A stretch of DNA of 64,000 nt from Myxococcus stipitatus (GCF_038561935.1 NZ_CP102770.1:806001-870000), one strand, 5' to 3'; shown: positions 7,891 through 17,124, counted from the first letter of the stretch. Numbers and translations are program-made. The notes: generated from the letters alone by a model not told the origin.

Positions 7891-9882
7891 GTGAGCGACG
7901 AGCGTCCGGACGCGCTGCTCAAGAGCGCGCTCGAGAAAATTGTCTACTTCGAAGCGCGCGCCGAGCAGCTGCTCAGCGAGCTCGGGTCGACGCGCGAGGA
8001 GATGGAGCACCTCAAGCGGGAGCTGGCGGAGAAGCATCAGCGCGAGCTGGAGCTGCGTCGCGAGGTGGCGGAGCTGGGCGTGCGTGTCGGCCGCGCCCAG
8101 GCCGAGCGCGAGGAGGCGGTGCGGCTCACGCAGGCGCTCCGCGGTGAGCGCGACCAGCTGATGGACCGGCTGCTGGACGCGAGCCGGTTGCGTGCGTCCA
8201 CGCAGGTCCGCGACCCGGAGGACGATGACCTGGGGTTCGACCTGGCGTCGTTCATCTCGCAGCTTCGCAGCGAGGCGCTGCTGGGGGGAGAGACGGGCCG
8301 GGTGGGGCCTTCGGTGAAGGTGCCCGGCAGGGCGGTGACGGTGCCGCTCGCGGCGACCGTGGCGAAGGCCGTGGTGCCCTTGGCGCCGAGCGCCCCGGTG
8401 GCCGTGGTGCAGCCGGAGTTGCTGGCGCCGCTGCTGGAGGGGCTGTCTCCGGTGGCGCGCGAGGCGCAGCGCTTCCTGCAGGCGGGACGGCTGGGCGTGA
8501 GTTCGGCGCAGCTCGCGGAGCTGTCCGGGCAGGGCGGGCTGGGCGCGGCCACGGACGAGACGCTCTTCGGGTTCTCGGTGCGGGAGCTGTCCGCGCCGGA
8601 CTCGGCCGCGCGGGTTCGTGCCGCCGAGCGGTTGAAGGCGCTGTCGCAGCCGGCGGCGGCTCCCGCGCTCGCCAGCGCGCTGCACGCGGAGACGGACCCG
8701 GTGGCGCAGGTGGCGCTGCTCCAGGCGTTCGCGGCGCTGTGCCGGGACGAGGGCGCGCAGGTGGTGTCGCCGCTGCTCGCGTCTCCGGTGCCGGAGGTGC
8801 GCATCGCGGCGCTGAAGGCGCTGCTGACGCTGGCGCCTCGGGACGCGGCGCCGCATCTGGCGCAGGCGATGAAGGACCCGGACCGCTCGGTCCGTCGGCG
8901 CGCGTCGCTGTTGGCGTTGGGGTTGGAAGGGGAGACGGCGCGGCGGCTGGGCGAAGAGGCGATTCACGACGCGGACTCGGAGGTCCGCTCGCTGGCGGCG
9001 CTCGCGCTGGGGGCGGGGAGCGGGGAGAACGCTCGCACGCTGCTCCTGGAGGCGCTGGGAGACCGCGAGCCGCGCGTGCGCAAGTCCGCGGCGCAGAGCC
9101 TGTCGCGCATCCTGGGGCAGGATGTGTCCTCCGTCGTGGCGCTGGACGATACACACCGGCGTCGAGAGATCCGCCGGCTGGCCACGTTGCCCGTGAAGCC
9201 CGTGCGCGCCCGGCTGGAGGATGCGGCCCGGCCCGCGGTGGTGGCCGCGCCTCCGGTGGCCGTGGCGCAGGCGGCCGCTCCCGGGCAGGTCGTCGTCGCG
9301 GCGCAGAAGACAACTTCCGCGCAGGTGGCGAGCGCGGGTGTGCCGCAGCAGGTGGTGATGGTGGGCGCGGTGCAGAAGGGTTCCGCCGTCGCGATGCACG
9401 GCGCGCCTGTCGCTCAGCCTCCGACGGCTTCGGCCGCCTCCGGGCAGGGCGCTCCTCCGAGCCTCGCGGGTGCATCGAGCATCCGGATGATGGTCTCCTC
9501 CGCGCCGGGCGCGCCGCAGGCCCCCGTCGCCGCGCACCCGGCCCCGCAGCCTCGGGCTGCTCCGCCCGCCGCCCGGTTGTCTCCTGTCCAGGCGGCCCTG
9601 GTGGCGATGGGTGCCCCGGCGCCTCAGGCCGCTCCGGCCCCGGCCCCGGCGGCTCCTCCTCGCGCCGAGGCCCGTCCTCCCGTGGCACGCTCGAGCGCCT
9701 CGCCTGTCGAGGCACTCTGTGGCCAGATGCTCCACGAGGTCCGCGTCGCCGTGCGCGGACGCTCGCTCGCCGAGCTGACGGCGGCCCTGGGGGCTCCCGT
9801 GGAGCTCGCCCAGGAAGCACTCACCCTGCTGTCCGCCCGAGGCACCGTGGTCCGAAGGGGGCACAAATACTTCGCCGCTTGA
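7891..9882 (+). CDS. pomY: PomY, HEAT-repeat division-site positioning protein
   Basis: PomY works with PomX and PomZ on the nucleoid to mark midcell and stimulate FtsZ-ring formation in Myxococcus (established for the family). Here it has 663 aa from a GTG start (SDERPDALLK follows) with GGGAGG upstream; an in-frame ATG at 7828 would add 21 non-conserved-looking residues. Domains: an N-terminal coiled coil (about 5-95), a HEAT/armadillo-like region (about 185-430) with repeated LASALHAETDPVAQVALLQA-type helices, and a Pro/Ala-rich, probably disordered segment (about 430-600). A C-terminal helical piece (SPVEALCGQM to the end) looks winged-helix-like. The disordered tail fits the condensate-forming behaviour reported for PomY. 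It is the first gene of the cluster, 40 bp before pomZ. Confidence 0.92.
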   Translation: MSDERPDALLKSALEKIVYFEARAEQLLSELGSTREEMEHLKRELAEKHQRELELRREVAELGVRVGRAQAEREEAVRLTQALRGERDQLMDRLLDASRLRASTQVRDPEDDDLGFDLASFISQLRSEALLGGETGRVGPSVKVPGRAVTVPLAATVAKAVVPLAPSAPVAVVQPELLAPLLEGLSPVAREAQRFLQAGRLGVSSAQLAELSGQGGLGAATDETLFGFSVRELSAPDSAARVRAAERLKALSQPAAAPALASALHAETDPVAQVALLQAFAALCRDEGAQVVSPLLASPVPEVRIAALKALLTLAPRDAAPHLAQAMKDPDRSVRRRASLLALGLEGETARRLGEEAIHDADSEVRSLAALALGAGSGENARTLLLEALGDREPRVRKSAAQSLSRILGQDVSSVVALDDTHRRREIRRLATLPVKPVRARLEDAARPAVVAAPPVAVAQAAAPGQVVVAAQKTTSAQVASAGVPQQVVMVGAVQKGSAVAMHGAPVAQPPTASAASGQGAPPSLAGASSIRMMVSSAPGAPQAPVAAHPAPQPRAAPPAARLSPVQAALVAMGAPAPQAAPAPAPAAPPRAEARPPVARSSASPVEALCGQMLHEVRVAVRGRSLAELTAALGAPVELAQEALTLLSARGTVVRRGHKYFAA

Positions 9883-9922
9883 GGCAAGGTATCCGTCCCG
9901 CACGCCTTACGAAGGGTCGTTC

Positions 9923-10882
9923 ATGGAAGCGCCGACATACAGCTCGAAGCAGGTGGCCGAGATGCTCGGCGTGTCTCCGAAGACCATCCCGGAGGACGCG
10001 AGGAAGGACCTCTACACGCCCGACGACGTCTGGGACCTTCGCGCCACGCTCAACCGCTTCCCGGACAAGATTGGCCACCGCCGCCAGCTCTTCCTGAACT
10101 TCAAGGGCGGCACCGGCAAGACGTCCCTCTCCACGTCCTATGCGTGGCGCATCGCGGAGCTGGGCTACTCGGTCCTCCTCATCGACCTGGACAGCCAGGG
10201 CCACGCCACCAAGTGCCTGGGCTACGAGGGCGAGGAGTTCGAGAAGACGCTGCTGGACGTGCTGGTGCGCAAGACGCCGCTGGCGAAGGTCATCCAGAAG
10301 TCCACGCTGCCCAACCTGGACTTCGTCCCGTCCAACCTCAGCATGTCCACCATGGACCTCTCGCTGATGCCCATGGCCGGCCGCGAGTTCAAGCTGCGCA
10401 ACGCGCTCAAGGAAGTGGAAGCGCAGTACGACGTCATCGTCTTCGACGCCCCGCCGTCCTTCGGCCTGCTCAACCTCAACGCGCTCATGGCGGCGAACGA
10501 CTTGTTCGTCCCCGTGCTCGCGGACTTCCTCTCTTTTCACGGCCTCAAGCTCCTCTTCGAGACCGTACAGAGCCTGGAGGAGGACTTGAACCACGTGCTC
10601 GACCACGTCTACATCGTGGTCAACTCCTTCAATGCGACGTTCAAGCTGGCGAAGGAGGCGCTGGAGGCGCTCCAGACGCACTACCCGGAGTTCCTGCTGC
10701 CCACCATCATCCGGCAGTGCACCAAGTTCGCCCAGGCCTCGAGCGAGGGCCGTCCCGTCTTCGTCGCGGACCCCACGTCGAAGGGCGCGGCGGATATCCA
10801 GGCCATGATTGACAACGTCCTGCCCCGTCTCGTCGCCGCGGCGGCCGCCACCGCGAAGAACGGCTCCCAGCAGGCCGGCTGA
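9923..10882 (+). CDS. pomZ: PomZ, ParA/MinD-type ATPase for division-site positioning
   Basis: ParA-family ATPase of 319 aa, the length I recall for M. xanthus PomZ. Its ATP-bound dimer binds DNA non-specifically and moves the PomXY cluster along the nucleoid to midcell. The deviant Walker A is KGGTGKT at 61-67, with catalytic Lys66. Asp90 (in LLIDLDSQGH) and Lys268 (in RQCTKF) fall exactly at the positions studied in M. xanthus for hydrolysis and DNA binding. Walker B is VIVFDAPPS near 171-179. A short N-terminal extension (YSSKQVAEMLGVSPKTIPED) resembles a MerR-like helix-turn-helix. ATG follows AAGGG. It sits between pomY and pomX. Confidence 0.96.
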   Translation: MEAPTYSSKQVAEMLGVSPKTIPEDARKDLYTPDDVWDLRATLNRFPDKIGHRRQLFLNFKGGTGKTSLSTSYAWRIAELGYSVLLIDLDSQGHATKCLGYEGEEFEKTLLDVLVRKTPLAKVIQKSTLPNLDFVPSNLSMSTMDLSLMPMAGREFKLRNALKEVEAQYDVIVFDAPPSFGLLNLNALMAANDLFVPVLADFLSFHGLKLLFETVQSLEEDLNHVLDHVYIVVNSFNATFKLAKEALEALQTHYPEFLLPTIIRQCTKFAQASSEGRPVFVADPTSKGAADIQAMIDNVLPRLVAAAAATAKNGSQQAG

Positions 10883-10893
10883 GATTCGACATG

Positions 10894-12108
10894 ATGAAGA
10901 AAGCCTTCGAACAAAACGTGTCTCGCGCCAAGCCGCGCCTCCGGTTGGGGGCGTTCACGGGCGTCGCCGACCCGGCCGAGTCCTCGGCCTCCGCTGAGTC
11001 CCCGGAGCCGCAGGCCCCGGCCGAGCCACCGGCCGCCGACCTGTCCGCGGAGGTCCGCAACCGCGTCGAGCGCGCCCGCGCCCCGCGCCCCAGCGCCGCC
11101 GAGGCGATGGAGGCCGCTCTGGCCGCCGAGGCCCCGCGTGCGCAGGCGGTGCGTGAGCCGGTGTTCACCGCGCAGGTCGCCGAGCCCGTCACGTACGCAT
11201 CGCCGGAGCCGGAGGCCGCGCAGTTCGACGAGGGCGCGGCCGAGACGCCGGTCACCTTCGCGGCACCTCCCGCAGTGGCGTTCCACCTGGACGGCCTCGT
11301 GGCCGGGCACTCGACGGAGGCCCACCCCATGTCGCAGGGTTCGTCGCACGCTTCGATTCCGCAGGTCACCGCGATGGTCGCCGAGCCGATGGCTCGCGTC
11401 GAGGCTCCGCCCCAGGAGGTGGAGGTGCAGACGCCGCCGCGTGATGACACGGGGGATTCCGAGGCGCGCCGTGAGCGGCTGAAGGCTCGGCTCAAGGCGG
11501 TGCGTGAGAATCCGCGCCCGGAGCCGCTGCCGGCCACCGTGGCGGAGGCGGGGCAGCGCGCGGTGGAGCGCATCACCCATCTCCAGGCGGAGCTGGTGAA
11601 GGTGAAGGCCGCCAACCTCGCGCTCACGCAGGAGCTGGAGGTGGCGCGTCGTCAGGCGGAGAAGGCCACCGAGGAAGCGCGGCTGCGCATGGACGAGGCG
11701 CGCCGGCTGTCTTCCGAGATGGAAGGCCGCGTGAAGCTGCTCGCGGACCTGGAGCGGGAGCTGGCCGCGCTGGAGGGTGAGCGTGACGAGGCGCTCCTGT
11801 CCCTCCAGGAGAACCGCCAGGCGCTCCAGGCGTCCGCGAAGGAGCACGAGGCGCTGGAGGAGGCGGTGTCGCGCGGCAAGCAGGCCCTCGTGGACAGCCT
11901 CGCGGAGGAGGAGCGCCTCGCGGGTGAGCTGGAGTCCGCGAAGGACGAGTCCGCTTCGTTGCGTCGCGCGGTGGAGGCGTTGCAGGGGGAGCGCGATGTG
12001 CTGGCCCAGCAGGTGGCCTCGCTCACCGCCGAGCGCGCCGAGCTGCTCGAGGCGCGCAAGGCGCTGGAAGCCGTGCACCGCGCGCTGAGCCAGGCCGCCG
12101 CGCGCTGA
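10894..12108 (+). CDS. pomX: PomX, PomZ-activating scaffold protein
   Basis: PomX forms the scaffold of the division-positioning cluster and stimulates PomZ ATPase through a short N-terminal peptide (established in M. xanthus). The second of two adjacent ATGs is chosen because it gives 404 aa, the M. xanthus length, and puts Lys13 and Arg15 of the activating peptide (MKKAFEQNVSRAKPRLRLGA) at their known numbers. Residues 25-195 are Ala/Pro/Glu-rich and probably disordered. Residues about 200-400 form a long coiled coil (for example ELEVARRQAEKATEEARLRM) rich in Glu, Arg, Leu and Ala. It begins 11 bp after pomZ, so one transcript is likely. Confidence 0.95.
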   Translation: MKKAFEQNVSRAKPRLRLGAFTGVADPAESSASAESPEPQAPAEPPAADLSAEVRNRVERARAPRPSAAEAMEAALAAEAPRAQAVREPVFTAQVAEPVTYASPEPEAAQFDEGAAETPVTFAAPPAVAFHLDGLVAGHSTEAHPMSQGSSHASIPQVTAMVAEPMARVEAPPQEVEVQTPPRDDTGDSEARRERLKARLKAVRENPRPEPLPATVAEAGQRAVERITHLQAELVKVKAANLALTQELEVARRQAEKATEEARLRMDEARRLSSEMEGRVKLLADLERELAALEGERDEALLSLQENRQALQASAKEHEALEEAVSRGKQALVDSLAEEERLAGELESAKDESASLRRAVEALQGERDVLAQQVASLTAERAELLEARKALEAVHRALSQAAAR

Positions 12109-12122
12109 GCTGGCCTTGAGGA

Positions 12123-12142
12123 GGCGCCCTGCATGGGGCGCC
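12123..12142. terminator. hairpin between convergent pomX and M48 genes
   Basis: GGCGCCC and GGGCGCC form a 7-bp stem over a short loop, extendable with one bulge, directly after pomX. It is followed by CTCCCTTGC rather than a T-run. Placed between convergent genes, it may act in both directions. Confidence 0.4.
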
Positions 12143-12150
12143 CTCCCTTG

Positions 12151-13146
12151 CTACTTCGAGTCCTTCGCCACGCCGCTCCGCCCCGCGCCCTTCACGGCGG
12201 CGACGAGCTCGGGCTTGAGGGGCGGGCTGCGCAGTCCCTCCAGGGACAGCTCGGTGAACTCTCCCTCGCGCGCCTTCAGCCCCTCGAGGAACGCGACGAT
12301 GCGCTTCTCGCGGTCCTCCTTCTTCGGATGGCGCGAGCCGATGCTCGACCCGTCCTCCGTCTTGCGCAGCAGTGCGCGGTACTCATTCGGGTCATAGCCC
12401 GCGGAAATCATCATCCGCACGGCCATCTTGTCCGCGGCGTACTCCTGCTCCTTGTCATTGCCGCTCTCCGCGAGCCCGATGACCTTCTCCGTCAAGTTGC
12501 CGAGCAGCGCCGAGTCGCTGTCCAGGTCCAGGTTCCCACCACTGCCCCCCGCGGCGATGAGCTGCCCCGAGCCGGGGAAGTTCTTCTCCATCGTGACCGC
12601 CACCTGGCACAGGCTCACCTTGGCGGAGTTGTACTGCTGGATGGAGTGCTTGAGCACGATGTGCGCGATTTCATGCGCCAGCACGCCCGCGAGCTGGCTC
12701 TCGTTCTCCAGCTCCGAGAGCAGCTTGCGCGTGACGAAGACATACGCCCCCGGCGTGGACACCGCGTTGAAGTTCTTGTCGTCGTTGAGCACGCCGAACG
12801 TCCACTCCAGCGTGGGCCTCGCGGACTGCGCGCCCAGGTTCTTCCCCACCGTGTTGAGGTACTCGTGGACGGAGTGGACCCCGGTGCCCCTGGAGCCCTC
12901 GGCCATCAGTCCGCCGCCGCTCTGCACCCAGTGCACCGCCATGGCGCTGCCAATGGCGTACTCCTCCTTCACCGTCGGCTCCACGTCGAGCTTCTTGCAC
13001 TCGTCGCGCTGCTTCTGTGACGCCACCGAGTTGTCGACCACCTGTCCGACCCCCCGCGCCACCTGGTCCATCGTCATGCCCTTGCACGAGACCGACAGCA
13101 CGCCCAGGCCCGCGAAGGTCAGCGCCTTCCAGAGCGTCTTCATCAC
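12151..13146 (-). CDS. M48-family metallopeptidase lipoprotein
   Basis: Zinc metallopeptidase of 331 aa anchored in the envelope. The N-terminus has a lipoprotein signal ending LSVSC (Cys21). The catalytic motif HEIAH is in VLAHEIAHIVLKHS near residue 160, and the third zinc ligand is probably the Glu of EQEYAADKMA near 235, typical of BepA/Oma1-like M48 enzymes. Such enzymes act in outer-membrane protein quality control or stress. Its start overlaps the stop of the SH3 protein gene (ATGA), making it the last gene of the cyclase operon. Two Cys in CKKLD and LCQVAV could form a disulfide. Confidence 0.9.
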   Translation of the reverse strand: MMKTLWKALTFAGLGVLSVSCKGMTMDQVARGVGQVVDNSVASQKQRDECKKLDVEPTVKEEYAIGSAMAVHWVQSGGGLMAEGSRGTGVHSVHEYLNTVGKNLGAQSARPTLEWTFGVLNDDKNFNAVSTPGAYVFVTRKLLSELENESQLAGVLAHEIAHIVLKHSIQQYNSAKVSLCQVAVTMEKNFPGSGQLIAAGGSGGNLDLDSDSALLGNLTEKVIGLAESGNDKEQEYAADKMAVRMMISAGYDPNEYRALLRKTEDGSSIGSRHPKKEDREKRIVAFLEGLKAREGEFTELSLEGLRSPPLKPELVAAVKGAGRSGVAKDSK

Positions 13147-13724
13147 GAGCCTCCCTTCGACTTGCCCTTCGAGCCGCTCGACTTCGCCGTGGCGGACTCA
13201 CCCACCACGGGGAACAGCCCGGCCTCCGTCACGTGCCGCGCGATGTCCGCCGTCGAGACATCCTTCGCCGTCTTCTCGAGCTGCTGGAGCTGCGCCACGG
13301 CCTGCTTGTGGCTGCCGCCCTTCTTGTTGCCGTAGTCGATGGCGCCGGGGCTGAGCGCCTTCACCGCCGCGCCGCTGGCGACGAAGCCCGCGGGGTTCAC
13401 CTTGCGCTTGCCCTTGTCCTCGACGACGAGCTCCATGTTGGGCGCCGTGGTGGACAGGTTCGACTGGAACACGAAGCCGCGCTTGCCCGCGGCCGTCTTC
13501 ACCTTGTGCCACTGCTTGTTCTTGGTGTCCGCGCCCTCCCACTTCACCTGCTCACCCGGCTGGAGGATGACCACCGCGTTGGCCGTGGGAGACGGGCTCT
13601 CCATCACTCGCGTGTTCTTGGCCTTCACATACAGCGAGCCCCCCACCGCCACCGCCGAGGCCACGCCGGGCACCCCCAGCGCCAGCATCACCGCGGCCCA
13701 GGCCGCCCTCGTTCTCGTCCTCAT
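13143..13724 (-). CDS. secreted SH3-like domain protein
   Basis: Exported protein of 193 aa. A signal peptide (residues 1-27, ending ASA) precedes a bacterial SH3-like domain: SLYVKAKNTRVMESPSPTAN, then VVILQPGEQVKWEG and RGFVFQSNLS. The rest is Lys/Gly/Ser-rich and ends SKGKSKGGS. Bacterial SH3 domains usually bind peptidoglycan or proteins in the periplasm. ATG with AAGGAG upstream is preferred to a longer in-frame opening. It lies between the cyclase (22-bp gap) and the M48 peptidase (4-bp overlap), so the three probably work together in sensing or remodelling the envelope (inference). Confidence 0.85.
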   Translation of the reverse strand: MRTRTRAAWAAVMLALGVPGVASAVAVGGSLYVKAKNTRVMESPSPTANAVVILQPGEQVKWEGADTKNKQWHKVKTAAGKRGFVFQSNLSTTAPNMELVVEDKGKRKVNPAGFVASGAAVKALSPGAIDYGNKKGGSHKQAVAQLQQLEKTAKDVSTADIARHVTEAGLFPVVGESATAKSSGSKGKSKGGS

Positions 13725-13746
13725 CGCGCGTCGACTCCTTTCCCGC

Positions 13747-16185
13747 TCACTTGTCCAGGCTCGCCACACCGTCGAAGTCCGGCGGTGGCGCCTTGGCGTA
13801 CTTGTGGCAACGCTCCAGCAAGGCCTGCGTGGGCCCGTCATCCGGAGCGTCCGCCTTGAGTGCTTCCAACCTCGACGCGGCCTCGTCGAACCGCGCCTCG
13901 CGATAGAGCGCCAGCGCCGCGTGATATCGCTCCACCGTCGCCCGCTTCCCCGCATCCAATCCCCCCTTGAGCGCCAGCAGCTCGTACACGGTGACGGCCT
14001 CCGTCTTCCCGGCCACCCGCACGCGGTCCAGCTCTCGCACCTCGATGTGCTCGCGCGCCAGCTCGTACGTGCGCGGGCCAATCATGATGACGGAGCCATA
14101 TGCCTTGTTCGCGCCCTCCAGCCGCGCGGCCAGGTTCATCCCGTCGCCGATGGCCGTGTAGCTGAAGAGCTGCTCGCTGCCGAAGTTGCCCACGAAGTTC
14201 ACCGCGGAGTTCACGCCGATGCGCGTGTACACATCCGGCAGGCCCTTGGCGCGGAACTCCTCGCGCAGCTTGTCGACCTCCGCCTTGGCCGCCAGCGCGC
14301 CTCGGCACGCGCGCACCGCGTGGTCGTCCTGGCGCATGGGCGCGCCGAACAGGCACACCACGGCGTCGCCGATGTACTTGTCCAGGCATCCGCCTTCCTT
14401 CAGCAGCGCGCCGCTCACCCGCGTCAGATACGTATTGAGGATGCGCACCAGGCTGCGCGGGTCCTCCTTGAAGCGCTCGCTGAAGGTGGAGAAGCCTCGG
14501 ATGTCGCTGAAGAAGGCGCTGATTTCGACGTTCTCTCCATCGAGCCGGGGCAGCTTCCGCTCGGAAATCATCTGCTCCACGAGCTTGGGCTCCATGAAGC
14601 GGCTGAACGCGGTGCGGACGAACTCCGTCTCGCGGTTGGCCACCAGGTGGTTGAAGGCCACCGCCGTGACGCTGGCCACCAGGCCCGCCATGGCGGGCAG
14701 CGCCGTCAGCACGTGGGTCCCCGAGGAGAGGAAGCGCCCCGTCACCAGGTACATGCCCAGGAGCAGGGCCACGGGCCACGCAATCTCCAGCGGCAGCCAG
14801 CGCGTCGTCATCAAGAGCACCACGGAGATGAGCGCCACCACCAGCGTGAGCGACACATCCACCACCAGCGGCGTCCGGGTGATGAAGCGCCCCGAGCCCA
14901 GGAGCGTGTCCAGCACCGCCGCCTGCTTCATGACGCCAGGGACCTCCGCGCGGAAGGACGTGGCCTTGATGTCGCCCAGTCCCAGCGCGGTGCCGCCGAT
15001 GACCACCACCTTGCCTCGCAGGGCCTCGGCGGGGAGCCCCGAGGGCTGCCCGTTCTCCCGCCTCACCCACCCGTCGAGCACCTCCAGGAGCGGCAGCGTG
15101 TGGAAGCGCTCGTGCAGCTCGCCCCCACCGTAGTCGATGGCCGCGCCACCGTCCGCGTCCACCGCGTACGTGCGTGTCCCCACGCGCAGCTTCCCGCTGG
15201 AGAGCGTCACCTCGTTCGCGCCATACAGGCCCGCGAGCACCCGCAGCGGCAGCGTCGGGTACGTGTTGACGCCATCCGTGTACGCGAAGCGCGTGCGCCG
15301 CATGAAGCCGTCGGGGTCCGTCTCCGTGTCCACCAACCCGAAGCCGTCCACCGCGCCCACCAACACGGGGATGGGCGGGACGGGGCGGCGTCGCACGTGG
15401 GCGGGGTCCTCGGCGGTGGGCGTGGAGGACTCTCCCTCGAAGTCCGGGCCCTCCAGCAGGGGTGGCGTCACGCCTCGCGTCTGGATGGGGAAGGCGAGCG
15501 CATGCGCGAGCTGCTCGGGGGTGACGGAGGCGACGGCCTTGTCCTCGGGAGCCTCGGCGAACTCGCCGCGCTCGTCCGTGGGAAAGGTCTCCTCATTCGC
15601 GCTGGAGGGCAGCGCCTCCTGGGGCAGTGCGTCCTGCGCGGAGGCCACGGGCGCCGCGGGGCGCGTAGGAGGCGGCGCGAGCGCGGAGGCGGGATGGGCG
15701 GCGAAGTCCACGCGCGGCAGGGCGTGCGCGTTGGCGTTGGTGGAGACGCCCAGGAAGAAGGGGACACGCGTGTCGCGCAGCACCTCGGCCAGGGCCAGGT
15801 CGGTGGACTCGTCGGAGGAGCGCTCGTCCATCACCGCGTCGAAGACGACGGCGCGCGCACCCTCCGCTTCCAGCTGCTCCACGACGCGGGCCCACAGGTT
15901 GCGGCTGTAGGGCCAGCTGCCGAAGTTGAGCGTGTAGCGCTCATTGGCGCGGATGCCGTCCAGGCTCGACTGGTCGATGACGACCACCGACACGTTCGGC
16001 GACAGCCCGCGTCCATCGGTGAAGCGGTTGAGGGCCTGGTCATAGGCACCACGCTCCAGGTCATGGAGCCACCCGCCCCACCAGGCCAGCGTCGCCAGCG
16101 CGGTGGACAGCACCGCCACGCCCAGCATCAGCAGCCCGTGTTCACGCCAGCGCAGCCGGATGATTTTCCAGGTGTCCCCTGCCAC
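13747..16185 (-). CDS. CHASE2-domain adenylate/guanylate cyclase
   Basis: Membrane class III nucleotide cyclase of 812 aa that would make cAMP (or cGMP) in response to a periplasmic signal. Order: one membrane helix (about 17-37), a periplasmic CHASE2 domain (about 45-400), two or three further helices (about 420-490), then the catalytic domain (about 555-740). The catalytic domain begins EISAFFSDIRGFSTF, with the metal-binding Asp, and includes GDAVVCLFGAP. The CHASE2 domain carries an insertion of about 100 residues rich in Ala, Pro and Glu (about 170-275), which is unusual. The start is GTG with GAGGGG just upstream. First gene of an operon with SH3 and M48 proteins. Confidence 0.93.
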   Translation of the reverse strand: MAGDTWKIIRLRWREHGLLMLGVAVLSTALATLAWWGGWLHDLERGAYDQALNRFTDGRGLSPNVSVVVIDQSSLDGIRANERYTLNFGSWPYSRNLWARVVEQLEAEGARAVVFDAVMDERSSDESTDLALAEVLRDTRVPFFLGVSTNANAHALPRVDFAAHPASALAPPPTRPAAPVASAQDALPQEALPSSANEETFPTDERGEFAEAPEDKAVASVTPEQLAHALAFPIQTRGVTPPLLEGPDFEGESSTPTAEDPAHVRRRPVPPIPVLVGAVDGFGLVDTETDPDGFMRRTRFAYTDGVNTYPTLPLRVLAGLYGANEVTLSSGKLRVGTRTYAVDADGGAAIDYGGGELHERFHTLPLLEVLDGWVRRENGQPSGLPAEALRGKVVVIGGTALGLGDIKATSFRAEVPGVMKQAAVLDTLLGSGRFITRTPLVVDVSLTLVVALISVVLLMTTRWLPLEIAWPVALLLGMYLVTGRFLSSGTHVLTALPAMAGLVASVTAVAFNHLVANRETEFVRTAFSRFMEPKLVEQMISERKLPRLDGENVEISAFFSDIRGFSTFSERFKEDPRSLVRILNTYLTRVSGALLKEGGCLDKYIGDAVVCLFGAPMRQDDHAVRACRGALAAKAEVDKLREEFRAKGLPDVYTRIGVNSAVNFVGNFGSEQLFSYTAIGDGMNLAARLEGANKAYGSVIMIGPRTYELAREHIEVRELDRVRVAGKTEAVTVYELLALKGGLDAGKRATVERYHAALALYREARFDEAASRLEALKADAPDDGPTQALLERCHKYAKAPPPDFDGVASLDK

Positions 16186-16291
16186 GGCCCCTCATGAGGA
16201 ATGCGTGGGTCGCCACACTAGCGCAGCCACCGTGGCGCCAGGCATCTCCCCGGCCGGATGGATGCCCACGGCGCCCTGCATACCCTGAAGT

Positions 16292-16325
16292 GACGCTCGG
16301 GTGTCACACCCGGGCGGCGAGCGTC
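16292..16325. terminator. nested hairpin between DUF924 gene and cyclase
   Basis: GACGCTCG/CGAGCGTC encloses a second perfect stem GGGTG/CACCC. It lies 88 bp beyond the DUF924 stop and upstream of the cyclase start. There is no T-run, so it could be a terminator for DUF924 or a cyclase leader structure. Confidence 0.4.
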
Positions 16326-16412
16326 GGGCTGCTCGCCTGGCCACGGACGTGGAATGCCCCGCCTTATTCTCCCCGCCCCGGGAATGTTCCAGGGCTGGGA
16401 CGACACAGGGCG

Positions 16413-17003
16413 CTAGAAGGCCGAGCCCGGCTCCTGGAGGAAGCGTGCTTCTTCAGGGGTCGATGTACGCCCCAGCGCGGTGTTGCGGTGCGGGAAGCGC
16501 CCGAAGCGCTCGATGACGACCAGGTGCCTGCGCGCCCAGTCGAGCGACGCGTCGCTGCCGGAGTGGTGCATCGTCAGCAGCTCGAAGAGGGAGACCGACA
16601 GCCGCTGGTCGTGGAGCTCCTCGCTGTGCTCGAAGGGGAGATACATGAACCAGCGCCACACGGAGGGCAGCGCCAGGTCCTGTCCCCGCGCCAGCGCGTG
16701 ACGCGCCGCCGAGCGCGCGCGTGCGTCCGTGGCGAAGGCGCGCGGGGTCCCGCGGAAGAGGTTGCGAGGCACCTGGTCCAACAGAAGTATCAACGCCAGG
16801 CTGCTTCGCGGCTCATCGCGCCAGTGACACAGCTCACCCGCCGCCGCACGCTCATGAAGCTCCAGGAAGCGGTGCTGACACTCCGCATCGAACGCCGGGT
16901 CTCGCTCGAACCACACGGCGCGAGGCCGGATACAGGCGGGGTTGCGGACCGGGTCCGCGGGTTGACCAAACCAGAAGTCGAGAACTCCCTCCGCACTCTC
17001 CAT
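16413..17003 (-). CDS. DUF924 family protein
   Basis: Soluble protein of 196 aa matching the DUF924 signature: VLDFWFGQ at the N-terminus, VWFERDPAFDAECQHRFLEL, the core SLALILLLDQVPRNLFRGTP, and PFEHSEELHDQ followed by HHSGSD. The family has a helical, TPR-like fold and no firmly established function. ATG at 17003 follows GGGGAGG; a TTG 48 bp further upstream is in frame but less likely. It stands alone on the minus strand, divergent from the TspO gene. Confidence 0.88.
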   Translation of the reverse strand: MESAEGVLDFWFGQPADPVRNPACIRPRAVWFERDPAFDAECQHRFLELHERAAAGELCHWRDEPRSSLALILLLDQVPRNLFRGTPRAFATDARARSAARHALARGQDLALPSVWRWFMYLPFEHSEELHDQRLSVSLFELLTMHHSGSDASLDWARRHLVVIERFGRFPHRNTALGRTSTPEEARFLQEPGSAF

Positions 17004-17124
17004 GTCTTCCTCCCCAGGGTCTCGATAGAGCGAGCAACCGTCAACAGTCAACGGGGTGGCCGACGATGCGAGCCGTCACCACCTTGCAGCGAACATTGGC
17101 GCACCGCGCGACCTGGAGAGCACC

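Noticed and set aside
7058..7894. Several small open frames in the pomY leader
   Set aside because: No ribosome-binding sites or protein-like composition; Gly/Arg/Ala-rich from GC content.
13339..16197. 952-codon open frame opposite the cyclase
   Set aside because: Composition bias only; the minus-strand CHASE2-cyclase frame is supported by family motifs.
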